Assembly: GCF_007752535.1 (NCBI RefSeq)
Contig: NZ_CP036426.1
Coordinates: forward strand, 2,542,001 to 2,606,000
Reading direction: 5' to 3'
DNA length: 64,000 nucleotides
Source: Tautonia plasticadhaerens
GTDB lineage: Bacteria > Planctomycetota > Planctomycetia > Isosphaerales > Isosphaeraceae
Part shown: one piece after another, positions 36,202-45,295 of the stretch
How the letters are laid out: each line of letters opens with the position of its first letter
How positions within the stretch are numbered: the stretch's first letter is position 1
Notes under the pieces: model-generated
Told to the model about the DNA's origin: nothing
What the model saw: only the letters and a program-made list of their open reading frames with translations
The model's database searches: none
Made by a program: the position numbers and the translations under genes

Positions 36202-37881
36202 GTGGCGACGAGACGGGTCATCGTGGAACTGCGGTACAACCCCGGCCTGGCGGACACGGCCTTCGCCGGCGGCCCCGGAGGCCGGCTCGACCCGGAGAGC
36301 GTCCCGAGGCTCGACGGGGTCACCTTCGATGAGCGGTTCCCCCCCACGGCGCTGCCGGGCAGGGAACCCGGGACTCGGGCGGAGAGTTCCTACGTCTCCT
36401 GCCCCGTCGACCGGCTGGTCGAGCCCGAGCGGTCGACGTACATCGTCCGCGCCGAGGTCGACGAGCGGATGATCGACGCCCTCAGGGCGGACGAGAATGT
36501 GGTCGGTGTCTTCTCGGACCCGCCCATCGAGCCGATCCAGGCCTCGTGCCCGGGCTGGCACGTCGGCTCGTACCACGACGTGGAGCGCCTGCTCTGCGCG
36601 TCGGGGATGCGATCGATCGGCATGGATGGGCTCGGCGTCCTGGTGGCGATCGTCGACACGGGGATCAACATGGCCCACCTCAAGGCCCGCGGGAAGACCC
36701 CGAGCCTCGACGCGGCCCGGAGCTGGGCCCCCGAGGCGGGTTTGCCGACCCCGGGCGACTCCCCCGTCGACCACGGCACGATGTGCGCCTACGACGCCTG
36801 CATCATCGCCCCGAAGTGCACCCTGCTGGATATCGCGCTGCTCGCCTGCAGCGCGAGGAGCCTCACGACCCTCCTCTCCGACGCCGTCCGGGCGTTCCGC
36901 CACCTCTTCGACGTCATGGTCCCGCCGGTCCACCGCTGGGCCTCGCACTCGATGGTCGTCAACAACAGCTGGGGCATGTTCAAGCCCTCATTCGATTTCC
37001 CGCCGGGGGGGCCGGGCAATTACAGCGACAACCCCAACCACCCGTTCAACCGCATCGTCGGCGACCTGGAGTGGGCCGGCGCGGACATCCTCTTCGCCGC
37101 CGGCAATTGCGGCCCGGAGTGCCCGGACTCGCGCTGCGAGGTGACCTCGAACACCATCTACGGCGCGAACGGGCATCCGTCGGTCCTCTGCGTGGCCGGC
37201 GTGGACACGTCCCAGACCAGGCTCGGGTACTCCTCGGTCGGGCCGGGTCGGCTGACCCGGGCCAAGCCCGACGTCAGCGGATACACCCACTTCCGGGGCT
37301 CGGGGGTGTACCCGTCCGACGGCGGCACGTCGGCCGCGACCCCGGTCGTGGCCGGGGTGGTCGCGGCGGTCCGATCGAAGCGCCCCTACCGCCCGGGCAA
37401 TCCCGCCACCCATCCGGCGGCCATCCGCGCCCTGATCACGTCGACCGCGGAGGACCTCGGCCCGGCCGGATTCGACTTCGAGCACGGCTTCGGCGTGGTC
37501 AACGGCTGTGCCCTCCTGAGGCGGTTCGCCCCGCTCCACTTCTTCACGTTCTGCGAGCGCTACCCCGCGCTGTGCGTCGGCGGCACCCCGACCAGGGAGG
37601 CCCTCCGGCCGGTCCGGTTGGATGCGCAGATGGGGGGCGGCGCGATGCGGCCCGCCGACCCCCCGCCCCGGATGCTGGGCGTGGAGGAGGCGCCGGGCGA
37701 GTTCTGGTCCTCGGAGGCCGGGACGGCCGGCCCGGACGAGGACCTCCGGCCCCTGCCGACCGCCTCGGAGCTCGCCTACCTGAGCGGATACCTCGACGCC
37801 TCCCGGGGCCGGGACGAGGGGCCACGGCCTCGCCCCGGCGGCCGGGGGGGATGCTCCTGCGGCGGGAATCCCGGGGCCTGA
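36202..37881 (+). CDS. Subtilisin-like (S8) serine protease without signal peptide
   Basis: 559 residues from GTG at 36202, chosen for the strong ribosome site GGAAGGAG 7 bases before it; the frame is open 107 codons further upstream but arginine-rich. Residues 1-112 look like an I9-type propeptide (TYIVRAEVDERMIDALRADE). Catalytic residues are Asp152 (VAIVDTGI), His191 (DHGTMCA), Asn in FAAGNCG and Ser377 (GGTSAATP). No export signal is seen. The protein ends in a Gly/Cys tail (RPGGRGGCSCGGNPGA). It may process a cytoplasmic or cell-surface partner. Confidence 0.82.
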   Translation: MATRRVIVELRYNPGLADTAFAGGPGGRLDPESVPRLDGVTFDERFPPTALPGREPGTRAESSYVSCPVDRLVEPERSTYIVRAEVDERMIDALRADENVVGVFSDPPIEPIQASCPGWHVGSYHDVERLLCASGMRSIGMDGLGVLVAIVDTGINMAHLKARGKTPSLDAARSWAPEAGLPTPGDSPVDHGTMCAYDACIIAPKCTLLDIALLACSARSLTTLLSDAVRAFRHLFDVMVPPVHRWASHSMVVNNSWGMFKPSFDFPPGGPGNYSDNPNHPFNRIVGDLEWAGADILFAAGNCGPECPDSRCEVTSNTIYGANGHPSVLCVAGVDTSQTRLGYSSVGPGRLTRAKPDVSGYTHFRGSGVYPSDGGTSAATPVVAGVVAAVRSKRPYRPGNPATHPAAIRALITSTAEDLGPAGFDFEHGFGVVNGCALLRRFAPLHFFTFCERYPALCVGGTPTREALRPVRLDAQMGGGAMRPADPPPRMLGVEEAPGEFWSSEAGTAGPDEDLRPLPTASELAYLSGYLDASRGRDEGPRPRPGGRGGCSCGGNPGA

Positions 37882-38232
37882 CGCCGGCCCCCTCGGCACG
37901 CCTCGAGCTCGATCGCCCTCGATCTCGATCGCCGCCCGGCCCCAGGACGCCGGGCGTCGCCTCGCGTCCCGAGCACGTCGGCCGGGCGGGCCGGGGCCGG
38001 GCGGCGGCCCCGGTCCGCCCCGGTCGCGACCCCGCCGAGCGATCCGGGGTCACGCCCCGGGTGACGCCCGGCGGGCCCGGCGACGACGACCCGGCCGGCG
38101 GGTGGGATCTCATCACCCGGGAGGAAAAGTGCTTAAAAACCCCTCGCCCCACGATAGTAACGTAGGGGGACGCGGCCCGACCCGATCCCCCGCGCCAGGA
38201 CCGCCGGAACCCGACCCCGAGGGACTCGCCCC
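37882..38232. other. Intergenic stretch
   Basis: Mostly GC-rich spacer. An A-rich patch at 38126-38160 (AAAAGTGCTTAAAAACCCCT ... ATAGTAACGTA) could hold the promoter of the following gene, for example with TAGTAA as -10, but no clean -35 is visible. Confidence 0.35.
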
Positions 38233-39351
38233 ATGGCCACCTTGAAGCAGACGATCGCCAACCGGCTGAACGCCCTGAGGTCCACCGGCCCGAGGTCCGA
38301 CGGCGGGAAGGCCCGGTCCTCCCGCAACGCCCTGCGGCACGGCCTCTCCCGGCTCGGCGCCGTCCCGCCCGAAGGCATGGCCGACGCGATCGCCGACCGC
38401 AAGGAGCGGTGGCGGCCCTCCTACCGGCCCGAGGGCCCGGCCCAGGACTGGCAGTTCGAGCGCCTCTGCGCCGAGTCGGTCCGGCTCGACTCCTGCGAGC
38501 GCCGCCTGCTCGCCCTCCGGGCCGAGCGGGCCGAACGGGCCGCCGAGAGCTGGGACGACGACCGGGCCGCCCTGGTCGCCGAACGGGCCTCGACGCTCCC
38601 CGCCCGGCCCGAGGTCGTCCAGCCGAGGCTCTTGCAGAGCCGGCACGGCGTCCTCTGGCTGATCGGGCGCTGGGACGAGGTGGCCGACTCCCTCCGGCGC
38701 GCCCAGGGCTGGACCCCCGAGACCTGGGATCTGGCCATGGACCTGCTCGGCCTCCCCCGGTCGTCGCGGGCGGGCTCCGGCCCCTGGGACCTCCACCCCG
38801 AGGACCCCGGCCCCGGGCCGGGCCTGGAGCTGGTCCGAGACGCCGTCGAGCCCCTCCGACGCCGCCTCGACACGCACCTCGACGCCCGGGACGCCCGGGC
38901 CCGGGCCGACGCCGAGTCCGGCCTGGCCGACCCCGCCGACTCCCCCGACCTCCGCCTCCTGGAACGCTACGCCGCCGACGCCCGCCGCCAGGTCGCCCGC
39001 TGCTCCGCCGAGCTTCGACGGCTCCAGGCCCTCGACGCGAACGCATCGGCCACGACCCCGGCCCCGAACCCGAGCCCGAACGCCGCCCCGTCCCCCTCGG
39101 GCCCCCCCGGCCCTCGCCCCGACCGCACCTCCCGGTCGAACCCCTCCGTCGCGGCCCCCCGGCCCGCCGAGGCGCCCCCGGCCCCCATCGCCGCCCGATC
39201 CGCATCGAACCCGGCCCCGGCCGCCCGCCCCGGCCCGACGCGGTCCCCGATCCCGACCGCCTCGACCCGAGACCCGATGCCCGGAGGCGACGGAGTTTCC
39301 CTCAACCGACGGGCCAGGCGCGCCCTCGCCGCCGCCTCCCGACGTTCCTGA
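38233..39351 (+). CDS. Unknown protein of the GPRSDGGKARSSRNALRHGL family
   Basis: 372 residues. The N-terminus carries NALRSTGPRSDGGKARSSRN, ALRHGL, a conserved motif found in many bacterial hypothetical proteins and frequently amplified in planctomycetes. A helical, Arg/Glu-rich middle (40-265) follows (YRPEGPAQDWQFERLCAESV; RLDSCERRLLALRAERAERA), then a long Pro/Ala/Ser-rich tail (270-350). Probably nucleic-acid-associated given the basic start, but that is a guess. Confidence 0.7.
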   Translation: MATLKQTIANRLNALRSTGPRSDGGKARSSRNALRHGLSRLGAVPPEGMADAIADRKERWRPSYRPEGPAQDWQFERLCAESVRLDSCERRLLALRAERAERAAESWDDDRAALVAERASTLPARPEVVQPRLLQSRHGVLWLIGRWDEVADSLRRAQGWTPETWDLAMDLLGLPRSSRAGSGPWDLHPEDPGPGPGLELVRDAVEPLRRRLDTHLDARDARARADAESGLADPADSPDLRLLERYAADARRQVARCSAELRRLQALDANASATTPAPNPSPNAAPSPSGPPGPRPDRTSRSNPSVAAPRPAEAPPAPIAARSASNPAPAARPGPTRSPIPTASTRDPMPGGDGVSLNRRARRALAAASRRS

Positions 39352-39732
39352 TCCGGGATTGCCCGGACCAATCACCCCTCGGGTGGCCGGGGCTCGTCGG
39401 TGAGACACCCGTCCCCGAAGGCGAGTCGACCGGGCAATCCGGTGTGACCTCGGCTCCTCCCCGCCCGCTCCGCCGGCGACCGCCCCCGAGGCGGCCTGCC
39501 CCCGCGCCATTCCCGATCTCGAACCCCCAGCCGGCCTGGCGCGACCGACCCCGGGCGCGTCCCCGATCCCCGTCCGCGCACCCTCAATCCCCCTCGGCCC
39601 GGTCGCCGGGGAATGCCACCGACCTCCCCCCCGCCGGACGCCCCAGACGGCCGATCACGATCCCCTTCCCCCCGACGACGACCACCCCGACGAAACGAAC
39701 CCGATCGGCCCCCCCAGGCCGGGGGCCCCGGC
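39352..39732. other. Intergenic stretch, nothing recognised
   Basis: About 380 cytosine-rich bases between convergent genes, with no hairpin, promoter or small gene that I can support. Confidence 0.4.
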
Positions 39733-40290
39733 CTATCGCGCCGGATCCGAGGGGCCGGTCGGGGGGTCGGGGGCCGGGTCGAAGCCCCACCAGCGGGGCG
39801 GGGTGAGGACCTGGGCCAGCAGGCCGAGGCCGACGGCGACGCCCATCAGCAGGGCCCCGGTGACGGCGGTGACGAGGAGGCCGCCGGGGACGCCGACCAC
39901 CTCTCCCGGACCGTACTCGTCCGGGGTGACCACTCCCGCCCGGGAACCGACCGCCAACCCGATCGAGCCGGCGATGACGTGCAGGACCCAGACGAACTGC
40001 GAGGCCGAGACGACGGCCCCCCCCACCAGCAGGGCCGGGGCGACCCGGCCGGGTCGGGTGCAGAGGAAGGTCCCGAGCAGGCCGAAGCCGGTCACCGCCA
40101 GGCCCATGCCGATCGTGGCCTCCCGGTCGGTCATCGAGCTGCCGAGCAGCAGGCCGAGCGGCAGGTTGATCGGGAAGACCAGGATCCACCAGCCCAGCCG
40201 ACGGAGCGCCTCGCCCCGGCAACGGCCCGGCGAAGGTGGTCGAGGAGACGGGGCGGAGGAGGGGGCGAGATAGGGATTGGTGTCGTCCAC
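39733..40290 (-). CDS. Membrane protein, tandem paralogue 3 of 3
   Basis: 185 residues from GTG-GAC at 40288-40290 (VDDTNPYLAPSSAPSP). Four or five hydrophobic segments (WWILVFPINLPLGLLLGSS; GMGLAVTGFGLLGTFLC; PALLVGGAVVSASQFVWVLH; PGGLLVTAVTGALLMGVAVG) and the closing motif LGLLAQVLTPPRWWGF. The same pattern recurs in the two genes upstream (40402-40980 and 41048-41605). It has no known domain. A longer start to 40380 adds only Pro-rich sequence. Confidence 0.65.
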   Translation of the reverse strand: MDDTNPYLAPSSAPSPRPPSPGRCRGEALRRLGWWILVFPINLPLGLLLGSSMTDREATIGMGLAVTGFGLLGTFLCTRPGRVAPALLVGGAVVSASQFVWVLHVIAGSIGLAVGSRAGVVTPDEYGPGEVVGVPGGLLVTAVTGALLMGVAVGLGLLAQVLTPPRWWGFDPAPDPPTGPSDPAR

Positions 40291-40401
40291 GCCGGGGTTC
40301 CTGTCGGCCTCGAACTCGATCCGGGGGGGGGGCGGGGGCCGGGGATTCGTCGGGAGGATTCGGGGTGCAGACGCAGCCACCCGCCGATCGGAGCCGGGGG
40401 A

Positions 40402-40980
40402 TCAGCCGATCGCGTCCAGGTCGATGTCGAGCCCGAGGTCGGGGTCGGGCTTCGAGTCGGGGAGGTCGACGGCCTCGAAGCCCCACCACCGGGCCGGCGT
40501 GATGAGTTGCAGGACGAGTCCGAGCAGCAGGGCGCCGGCGATCAGCAGGCCGCCGGTCATCAGCGTGACGAGGAACCCGCCGGCCACCCCGGTTGCTCGG
40601 GAGAAGCCCAGGTCCTCGACCGGGACGGCCAGGGCCAGGCCGGAGGCGACGCGGAGGGCGAGGGCCCCCGCGCAGACCTGTGGCAGGGGGAACATCTGGG
40701 CGAGGGCGACCAGCACGCCGCCGCCGATGACGGCCCGTCCCGGACGATCCCACCGGGAGCAGGCGTCGGCGCCGAGCACCGCCATCACGAACAGGGCCCC
40801 GATCAGGCCGACGAAGGCCCCCCGGTCGACGGACATGGTGCCGAAGCAGAGCGGGATGGGCAGGTTGGCGGCGAAGACCTTCACCCAGCCGGTCGCCAGG
40901 CGACGCGACCGCAGGCCCCCGGCCGGGCCATTCGACTCGGAGCCGCCCGTCGGGGCGAGGTCGAGGCGGGGGTCGTCCAC
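40402..40980 (-). CDS. Membrane protein, tandem paralogue 2 of 3
   Basis: 192 residues, GTG-GAC start. Hydrophobic segments at GAFVGLIGALFVMAVLGAD, RAVIGGGVLVALAQMFPLP and GGFLVTLMTGGLLIAGALLL, closing with LGLVLQLITPARWWGFEAVD. The C-terminal motif nearly repeats that of its downstream neighbour. The N-terminal NPY motif seen in the other two copies is missing. It lies 111 bases upstream of the next copy; all three are on one strand. Confidence 0.65.
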   Translation of the reverse strand: MDDPRLDLAPTGGSESNGPAGGLRSRRLATGWVKVFAANLPIPLCFGTMSVDRGAFVGLIGALFVMAVLGADACSRWDRPGRAVIGGGVLVALAQMFPLPQVCAGALALRVASGLALAVPVEDLGFSRATGVAGGFLVTLMTGGLLIAGALLLGLVLQLITPARWWGFEAVDLPDSKPDPDLGLDIDLDAIG

Positions 40981-41047
40981 ATGGCCCTCCCGAGTCCGGG
41001 GATCGTCGCGACGAGGCCGAGGCGCCGTTGCCTGTCAGTGTAGCCGG

Positions 41048-41605
41048 TCAAGGGCCCGGATGCTCACGCTCGGGTCGGGGGGCATCCGGGCGGGGGCGAC
41101 CGGGGTTCCGGAGCCGGAAGAGGAGGCCGAGGACCGAGGCGGCGAGCATCAGCAGGAGTCCCATGACCGAGCCGACGAGGAGCCCGCCGGCCGGGCCGAG
41201 GACCCGGTCCTTGAAGCCCATCTCAATGCCGAGGGGATCGGGTGACTCGTCGACACACCCGGCCGCGATCCCGATGATCCTTGCGACATCGCCGGCGAGG
41301 AGGTGGAGGATCGGCACGACCTGGGAGAGCGCGACGGCGAGCCCGCCGGGGATCAGCACGAGGGCGAGCCGGGGGCATCGGGCGCAGGAAGCGACCCAGG
41401 AAACGCCCAGGATCCCGGCCGCCGCCATCATGCCGATCCTCGCCCCGGCGTCTCCCATCGGCAGGCCGACGGCCAGCGGCAAGGAGAGGTTGAGCAGGAA
41501 GACAGCGACGGCCCCGACCCGGCGGCGACGGGCGGGAAAGGCGAATCGGGGGCGGTCGGCCCCGGGCCGGGTGCTCGGGGGCTCGTAGGGGTTGGGGGCG
41601 TCCAC
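41048..41605 (-). CDS. Membrane protein, tandem paralogue 1 of 3
   Basis: 185 residues from GTG-GAC at 41603-41605 (VDAPNPYEPPSTRPGADRPR); frame open further upstream but overlapping the next gene. Hydrophobic segments at VGAVAVFLLNLSLPLAVGLP, LALVLIPGGLAVALSQVVPI and GPAGGLLVGSVMGLLLMLAA. It shares the VDxxNPYxxP start and the GGLLV..GxLL...LGLLxxL block with the 39733 gene, but lacks the RWWGF end. It starts 35 bases after the stop of the BtuF-like gene. Confidence 0.65.
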   Translation of the reverse strand: MDAPNPYEPPSTRPGADRPRFAFPARRRRVGAVAVFLLNLSLPLAVGLPMGDAGARIGMMAAAGILGVSWVASCARCPRLALVLIPGGLAVALSQVVPILHLLAGDVARIIGIAAGCVDESPDPLGIEMGFKDRVLGPAGGLLVGSVMGLLLMLAASVLGLLFRLRNPGRPRPDAPRPEREHPGP

Positions 41606-41640
41606 GTCGAGGGCCCCGCGCGACCGGGGGGTGTTCCGGA

Positions 41641-42549
41641 TCAAACGGTGACGATGCGGCGTTCCCAGCCGGCGGGCGGGGCGAGGTCGGCGCAGGTCTC
41701 CGGGTCGATGGCGGCGGCGGCGATCCGGAGACTGGCCTCCAGCCGGGGGCCGGGGCGGGCGAAGAAGGAGGAGCCGTCGGCGAGGCTGACCATGCCGGAT
41801 CGGACGGCGGGCAGGTCGTCCCAGCCGGGGAGACGGGACAGGGCGTCGACCTCCGATCGGGCCCGGCCGAGGTCGAAGCCACAGGGGGCGACGATCAGCA
41901 CCTCGGGCCGGGCGTCGAGCACGTCCTGCCAGGAGACCCGGCGGGAGGCCTCGCCGGGCTTCGCCAGTTGCTCCCGGCCGCCGGCCAGGGCGACGAGTTC
42001 GGGGTTCCAGTGGCCGGAGGAGAAGGGGGGATCGGTCCATTCCAGCAGGACCACCCGGGGCTCGGGCCGTCCCCGGCGGCGACGGGCGACCTCCCGGGCG
42101 GTGGACTCGAAGCGGCCGACGAGGTCGTCGGCCTCCGTCTCGGCGTCGAGAAAGGCGCCGACGCGGCGGAAGACGGAGAAGACCCCGGCCAGATCCTTCG
42201 GGTTGACGCTCTCGACCCGTGGGGGGTGGGGCAGGCCGGCGGCGAGGTCCCGGACCCTCGCCTCATTGACGGCGCAGACGTCGCACTGGGTCTGCGTGAG
42301 GATCAGGTCGGGCCGGGCCTCGGCGAGCCGGTCGCGGTCGAGGTCGTAGAGGCCGCCGCCCTGCTCGGAGACGAGGGCGTCGATCTCGGCGCTGGTGCCG
42401 TCGTGGGGGATCCGGCTGCGGGTCAGGTGCGGCAGCGAGGCGACCGTCGGGGGGAAGTCGCATTCGTGGGTGACGCCGACGAGCCGGTCCCCCCGGCCGA
42501 GGTCGCAGACGAGTTCGGTGAGCGAGGGGAGGAGGCTGACGACCCTCAT
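41641..42549 (-). CDS. BtuF-like cobalamin/iron-siderophore binding protein, no signal peptide
   Basis: 302 residues. The opening MRVVSLLPSLTELVCDLGRG is the periplasmic-binding-protein (class III) start typical of cobalamin-binding BtuF relatives, followed by VGVTHECDFP, QTQCDVCAV and WTDPPFSSGHWNPELVALAG. Unlike secreted BtuF there is no leader, so the protein should stay in the cytoplasm. Such forms are known but not characterised. No permease or ATPase gene is adjacent. It is downstream of the two M16 genes on the same strand. Confidence 0.8.
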   Translation of the reverse strand: MRVVSLLPSLTELVCDLGRGDRLVGVTHECDFPPTVASLPHLTRSRIPHDGTSAEIDALVSEQGGGLYDLDRDRLAEARPDLILTQTQCDVCAVNEARVRDLAAGLPHPPRVESVNPKDLAGVFSVFRRVGAFLDAETEADDLVGRFESTAREVARRRRGRPEPRVVLLEWTDPPFSSGHWNPELVALAGGREQLAKPGEASRRVSWQDVLDARPEVLIVAPCGFDLGRARSEVDALSRLPGWDDLPAVRSGMVSLADGSSFFARPGPRLEASLRIAAAAIDPETCADLAPPAGWERRIVTV

Positions 42550-42651
42550 GGAGGTGACTCCGAGGCGCAGGGGAGGCAGGACGACCGCCGACCCCCCGAG
42601 ACGGCCGGGGGGGACGAACGGAGGAGTGCCGGAGGCGAACCGGCACGGGGC

Positions 42652-43890
42652 TCAGACCGGGGGCCGGATGTCGACGTTGGGGCCGACGGAGACGACGGTG
42701 AGGGGGAGCAGCGGGTAGTCGGCCAGGACCCGGCGGATGTCGTCGCGGGTGACGGCGGAGTAGGCATCGACTTCCTGCTCGACGGGGATGTAGGCCCGGC
42801 GGTAGGTCCAGTCGTAGCCGAGGGGCATGAGGCGGCCCATCGGGCGCTCGCTGCGGAGCACCAGGCGGGAGAGCACCTTGTTCTTGGCCCGCTCCAGCTC
42901 GTCGGCGTCGGGTCCGTCGTCGGCGAAGGCCCGGTAGACGTCGGCGATGCGGTCGAGGTTCTGCTGGGCGGAGGGGGGGTCGCAGGAGAGGAAGGAGTAG
43001 TAGGCGCCGGCGGACTCGTAGTCCTGGAAGCTGAGGTCGGCGCCGTCGGCGTGGCCGGGGTCGATCAGTTCCCAGTAGAGGCGGGACCCGGTGTGGTCGC
43101 CGAGCATGGTGGCGACGAGCCCGGCGGCGTGGCGGTCGTCGGATTCGAGGCCCGGGGCGTCGGCGACGGCGATGACCGTCTCCTGGTGGTCGTCCTTGCG
43201 GAGCAGGGCCTTCGGCTCCCCGATGCCCCGGTGCGGGGGGAGGGCCCGGGGGGCCTCGCCACCGAGCCAGGCGCCGCAGTACCGGCCGGCCAGTTCGAGG
43301 ACGCGGTCCCACTCGGTATTCCCGGCGACGGCGAGCACGACGTTGGGCGGGCCGTAGCGGTCGGCGAAGTAGGCGCGCATCCGGTCGACGGTGAGGGCCC
43401 CGACCGTCTCCGCCGTGCCGAGGACGCTGCCGCCGAGCGGGTGGCCGAGGAAGTGTGCGGCCTTGGCGGCCTCGAAGGCGACCATCATCGGGTTGTCGTC
43501 GTACATCTTGATTTCTTCGATGATGACCTGCTTCTCGGTCTCGAAGTCCTCGTCGTCGAGGCGGGGGCGGAGGATGTCGGCCAGGACGTCGAGGGCCTGG
43601 GGCAGGTACTCGGGCAGGCAGGAGGCGTGGTAGACGGTGTCCTCCTCGGAGGTCTGCGCGTTGTGCCGGGCGCCGATGCGGTCGAAGTCCCGGTTGACGG
43701 ACAGGGCGTCGCGGCGGGCGGTGCCCTTGAAGACCATGTGCTCCAGGAAGTGGGAGACGCCGGCCAGCTCGGGGGCCTCGTCCCGGCTGCCGGCGCGGAC
43801 GAAGAACCCGGCGGCCACGGAGCGGGCCAGCTCGTTGCGCTCGAGGATCACCCGGAGCCCGTTGGGCAAGGTCTCGTGGTGGAACGTCAC
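42652..43890 (-). CDS. M16 metallopeptidase, catalytic subunit
   Basis: 412 residues, GTG start. The inverted zinc motif HFLEH is at 47-51, with the second Glu in QVIIEEIKMYDD (about 125), as in processing-peptidase-beta/PqqL relatives. No signal peptide. The preceding gene encodes a second M16 protein without the zinc motif; the two probably form a heterodimer like mitochondrial processing peptidase or bacterial two-subunit M16 enzymes. Substrates are likely short peptides. Confidence 0.88.
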   Translation of the reverse strand: MTFHHETLPNGLRVILERNELARSVAAGFFVRAGSRDEAPELAGVSHFLEHMVFKGTARRDALSVNRDFDRIGARHNAQTSEEDTVYHASCLPEYLPQALDVLADILRPRLDDEDFETEKQVIIEEIKMYDDNPMMVAFEAAKAAHFLGHPLGGSVLGTAETVGALTVDRMRAYFADRYGPPNVVLAVAGNTEWDRVLELAGRYCGAWLGGEAPRALPPHRGIGEPKALLRKDDHQETVIAVADAPGLESDDRHAAGLVATMLGDHTGSRLYWELIDPGHADGADLSFQDYESAGAYYSFLSCDPPSAQQNLDRIADVYRAFADDGPDADELERAKNKVLSRLVLRSERPMGRLMPLGYDWTYRRAYIPVEQEVDAYSAVTRDDIRRVLADYPLLPLTVVSVGPNVDIRPPV

Positions 43891-43953
43891 GGCGAACTCC
43901 GATGCGATTCGGGGCGGGGTGTCTTCACGGGTCCGGGGGAAAGCCGCGGCCGG

Positions 43954-45189
43954 TCAGCCGAGCTGCAGCGGCTCGGGGCCGAGGGTGAGGATGGTCATGG
44001 CGTCCAGGTCCATGCCGGAGGCGAAGGCGCCGACCTGCTCGGGGGTCAGGGCGTCCAGGGCGGCGGCGACCTCGTCGATCGGCCGGACCCGGCCGAGGTG
44101 GTACCAGTCGGAGGCGAGCGAGGCCGACCGGCTCATGCTCGACTCCTGCTGCATGACCAGGGCGCTCTTGAGCCCGGCCCGCATCATGTCCAGCTCCTCG
44201 CGGTCGACGCCCCCCGAGGCGAGGCGGCGGATCTCCTCCAGGGTCACGTCCAGGGTCTGCTGGGCGCGCTCGGGGGCGGTGCCGGCGTAGCAGATCACGG
44301 CGGCCCGGTCCTTGAAGGCCTCGTACGAGGCGAAGACGGAGTAGCAGAGCCCGCGCTTCTCCCGGACCTCGGTGAACAGCCGGGCCGACGTGTAGCCGCC
44401 GAGGATGGCCGCGGCGGCCCGGGCCCGGTAGTAGTCGGGGTGGTTCACCGGGACGGAGGGGAAGGCCAGGGCGATCTGCGTCTGCTGCGTCTCCTGCCCG
44501 AGGTGCGAGCGGGCCGGGCCGGTCGGCCGCTCGAGGACCGGGGAGGGCTGGCCGGCGTCCCAGTCCCCGAAGAGGCGGCCGACCTCGTCCCGGACGGCCT
44601 CCCAGTCGAACGCGCCGGCGACGCCGAGGATGGCGCCGTCGGGCCGGTAGGAGCGGCGGAACAGGGACCGGAGGTCGTCCGGGGCGGCGGCGGTCACCCC
44701 CTCCACGGTGCCGATCGGGGAGCGGCCCCAGGGGTCGGCGAAGTGGCGGCGGCGCAGCTCGGTGATGGCCTTGGAGCCGGGGTCGTCCTCCAGGCTGCGG
44801 AGGGACTGGAGGCAGAGGGCCCGGATCGAGTCGACCTCGTCGTCGTCGAAGGCGGGGCGGCGGACGACGTCAGCGAAGATGGCCAGCGCCGGCAGCAGGT
44901 TGCGCCCGAGCGAGGCGGCGGAAATGCAGGAGTGGATCGTCTGGGCCCCCTCGGCGTGGGAGACGCCCAGCTCGTCCAGGGCGGAGAGCAGGTCGCGGCT
45001 GTCGCGCTCGCCGGCCCCCCGGATGAGCCACTCGCCGAGCATGGAGGCGGAGCCGGGCAGCTCGGCCGGCTCGAAGGCGGCCCCGGCCGGGATGAGGAAG
45101 CTGAAGGCGGCCGACTGGACGTGCGGCATCGGCTCGGCCAGCAGGACGAGGCCGTTGGGGTACTGGTGCTGGAGCAGCTCGGGCGTCAT
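43954..45189 (-). CDS. M16 family protein, non-catalytic subunit
   Basis: 411 residues. Where the zinc site should be the protein reads SASMLGEWLIRG, so HxxEH is lost. The C-terminal substrate-binding pair is kept (ARLFTEVREKRGLCYSVF, with the conserved Arg and Tyr). This division of labour matches two-subunit M16 proteases. It is the first gene of the pair; 63 bases separate its stop from the start of the catalytic subunit. Confidence 0.85.
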   Translation of the reverse strand: MTPELLQHQYPNGLVLLAEPMPHVQSAAFSFLIPAGAAFEPAELPGSASMLGEWLIRGAGERDSRDLLSALDELGVSHAEGAQTIHSCISAASLGRNLLPALAIFADVVRRPAFDDDEVDSIRALCLQSLRSLEDDPGSKAITELRRRHFADPWGRSPIGTVEGVTAAAPDDLRSLFRRSYRPDGAILGVAGAFDWEAVRDEVGRLFGDWDAGQPSPVLERPTGPARSHLGQETQQTQIALAFPSVPVNHPDYYRARAAAAILGGYTSARLFTEVREKRGLCYSVFASYEAFKDRAAVICYAGTAPERAQQTLDVTLEEIRRLASGGVDREELDMMRAGLKSALVMQQESSMSRSASLASDWYHLGRVRPIDEVAAALDALTPEQVGAFASGMDLDAMTILTLGPEPLQLG

Positions 45190-45295
45190 CGGGTCCCTCT
45201 CGGTTCGATCCGCGCCCGCCGGCGATCGGGCCGGGACGGGAGGGGACGGCCGGGGCGCGGCCGTGCGCCCCTCGGGGGGTGGGGAGGCGGGGCGA

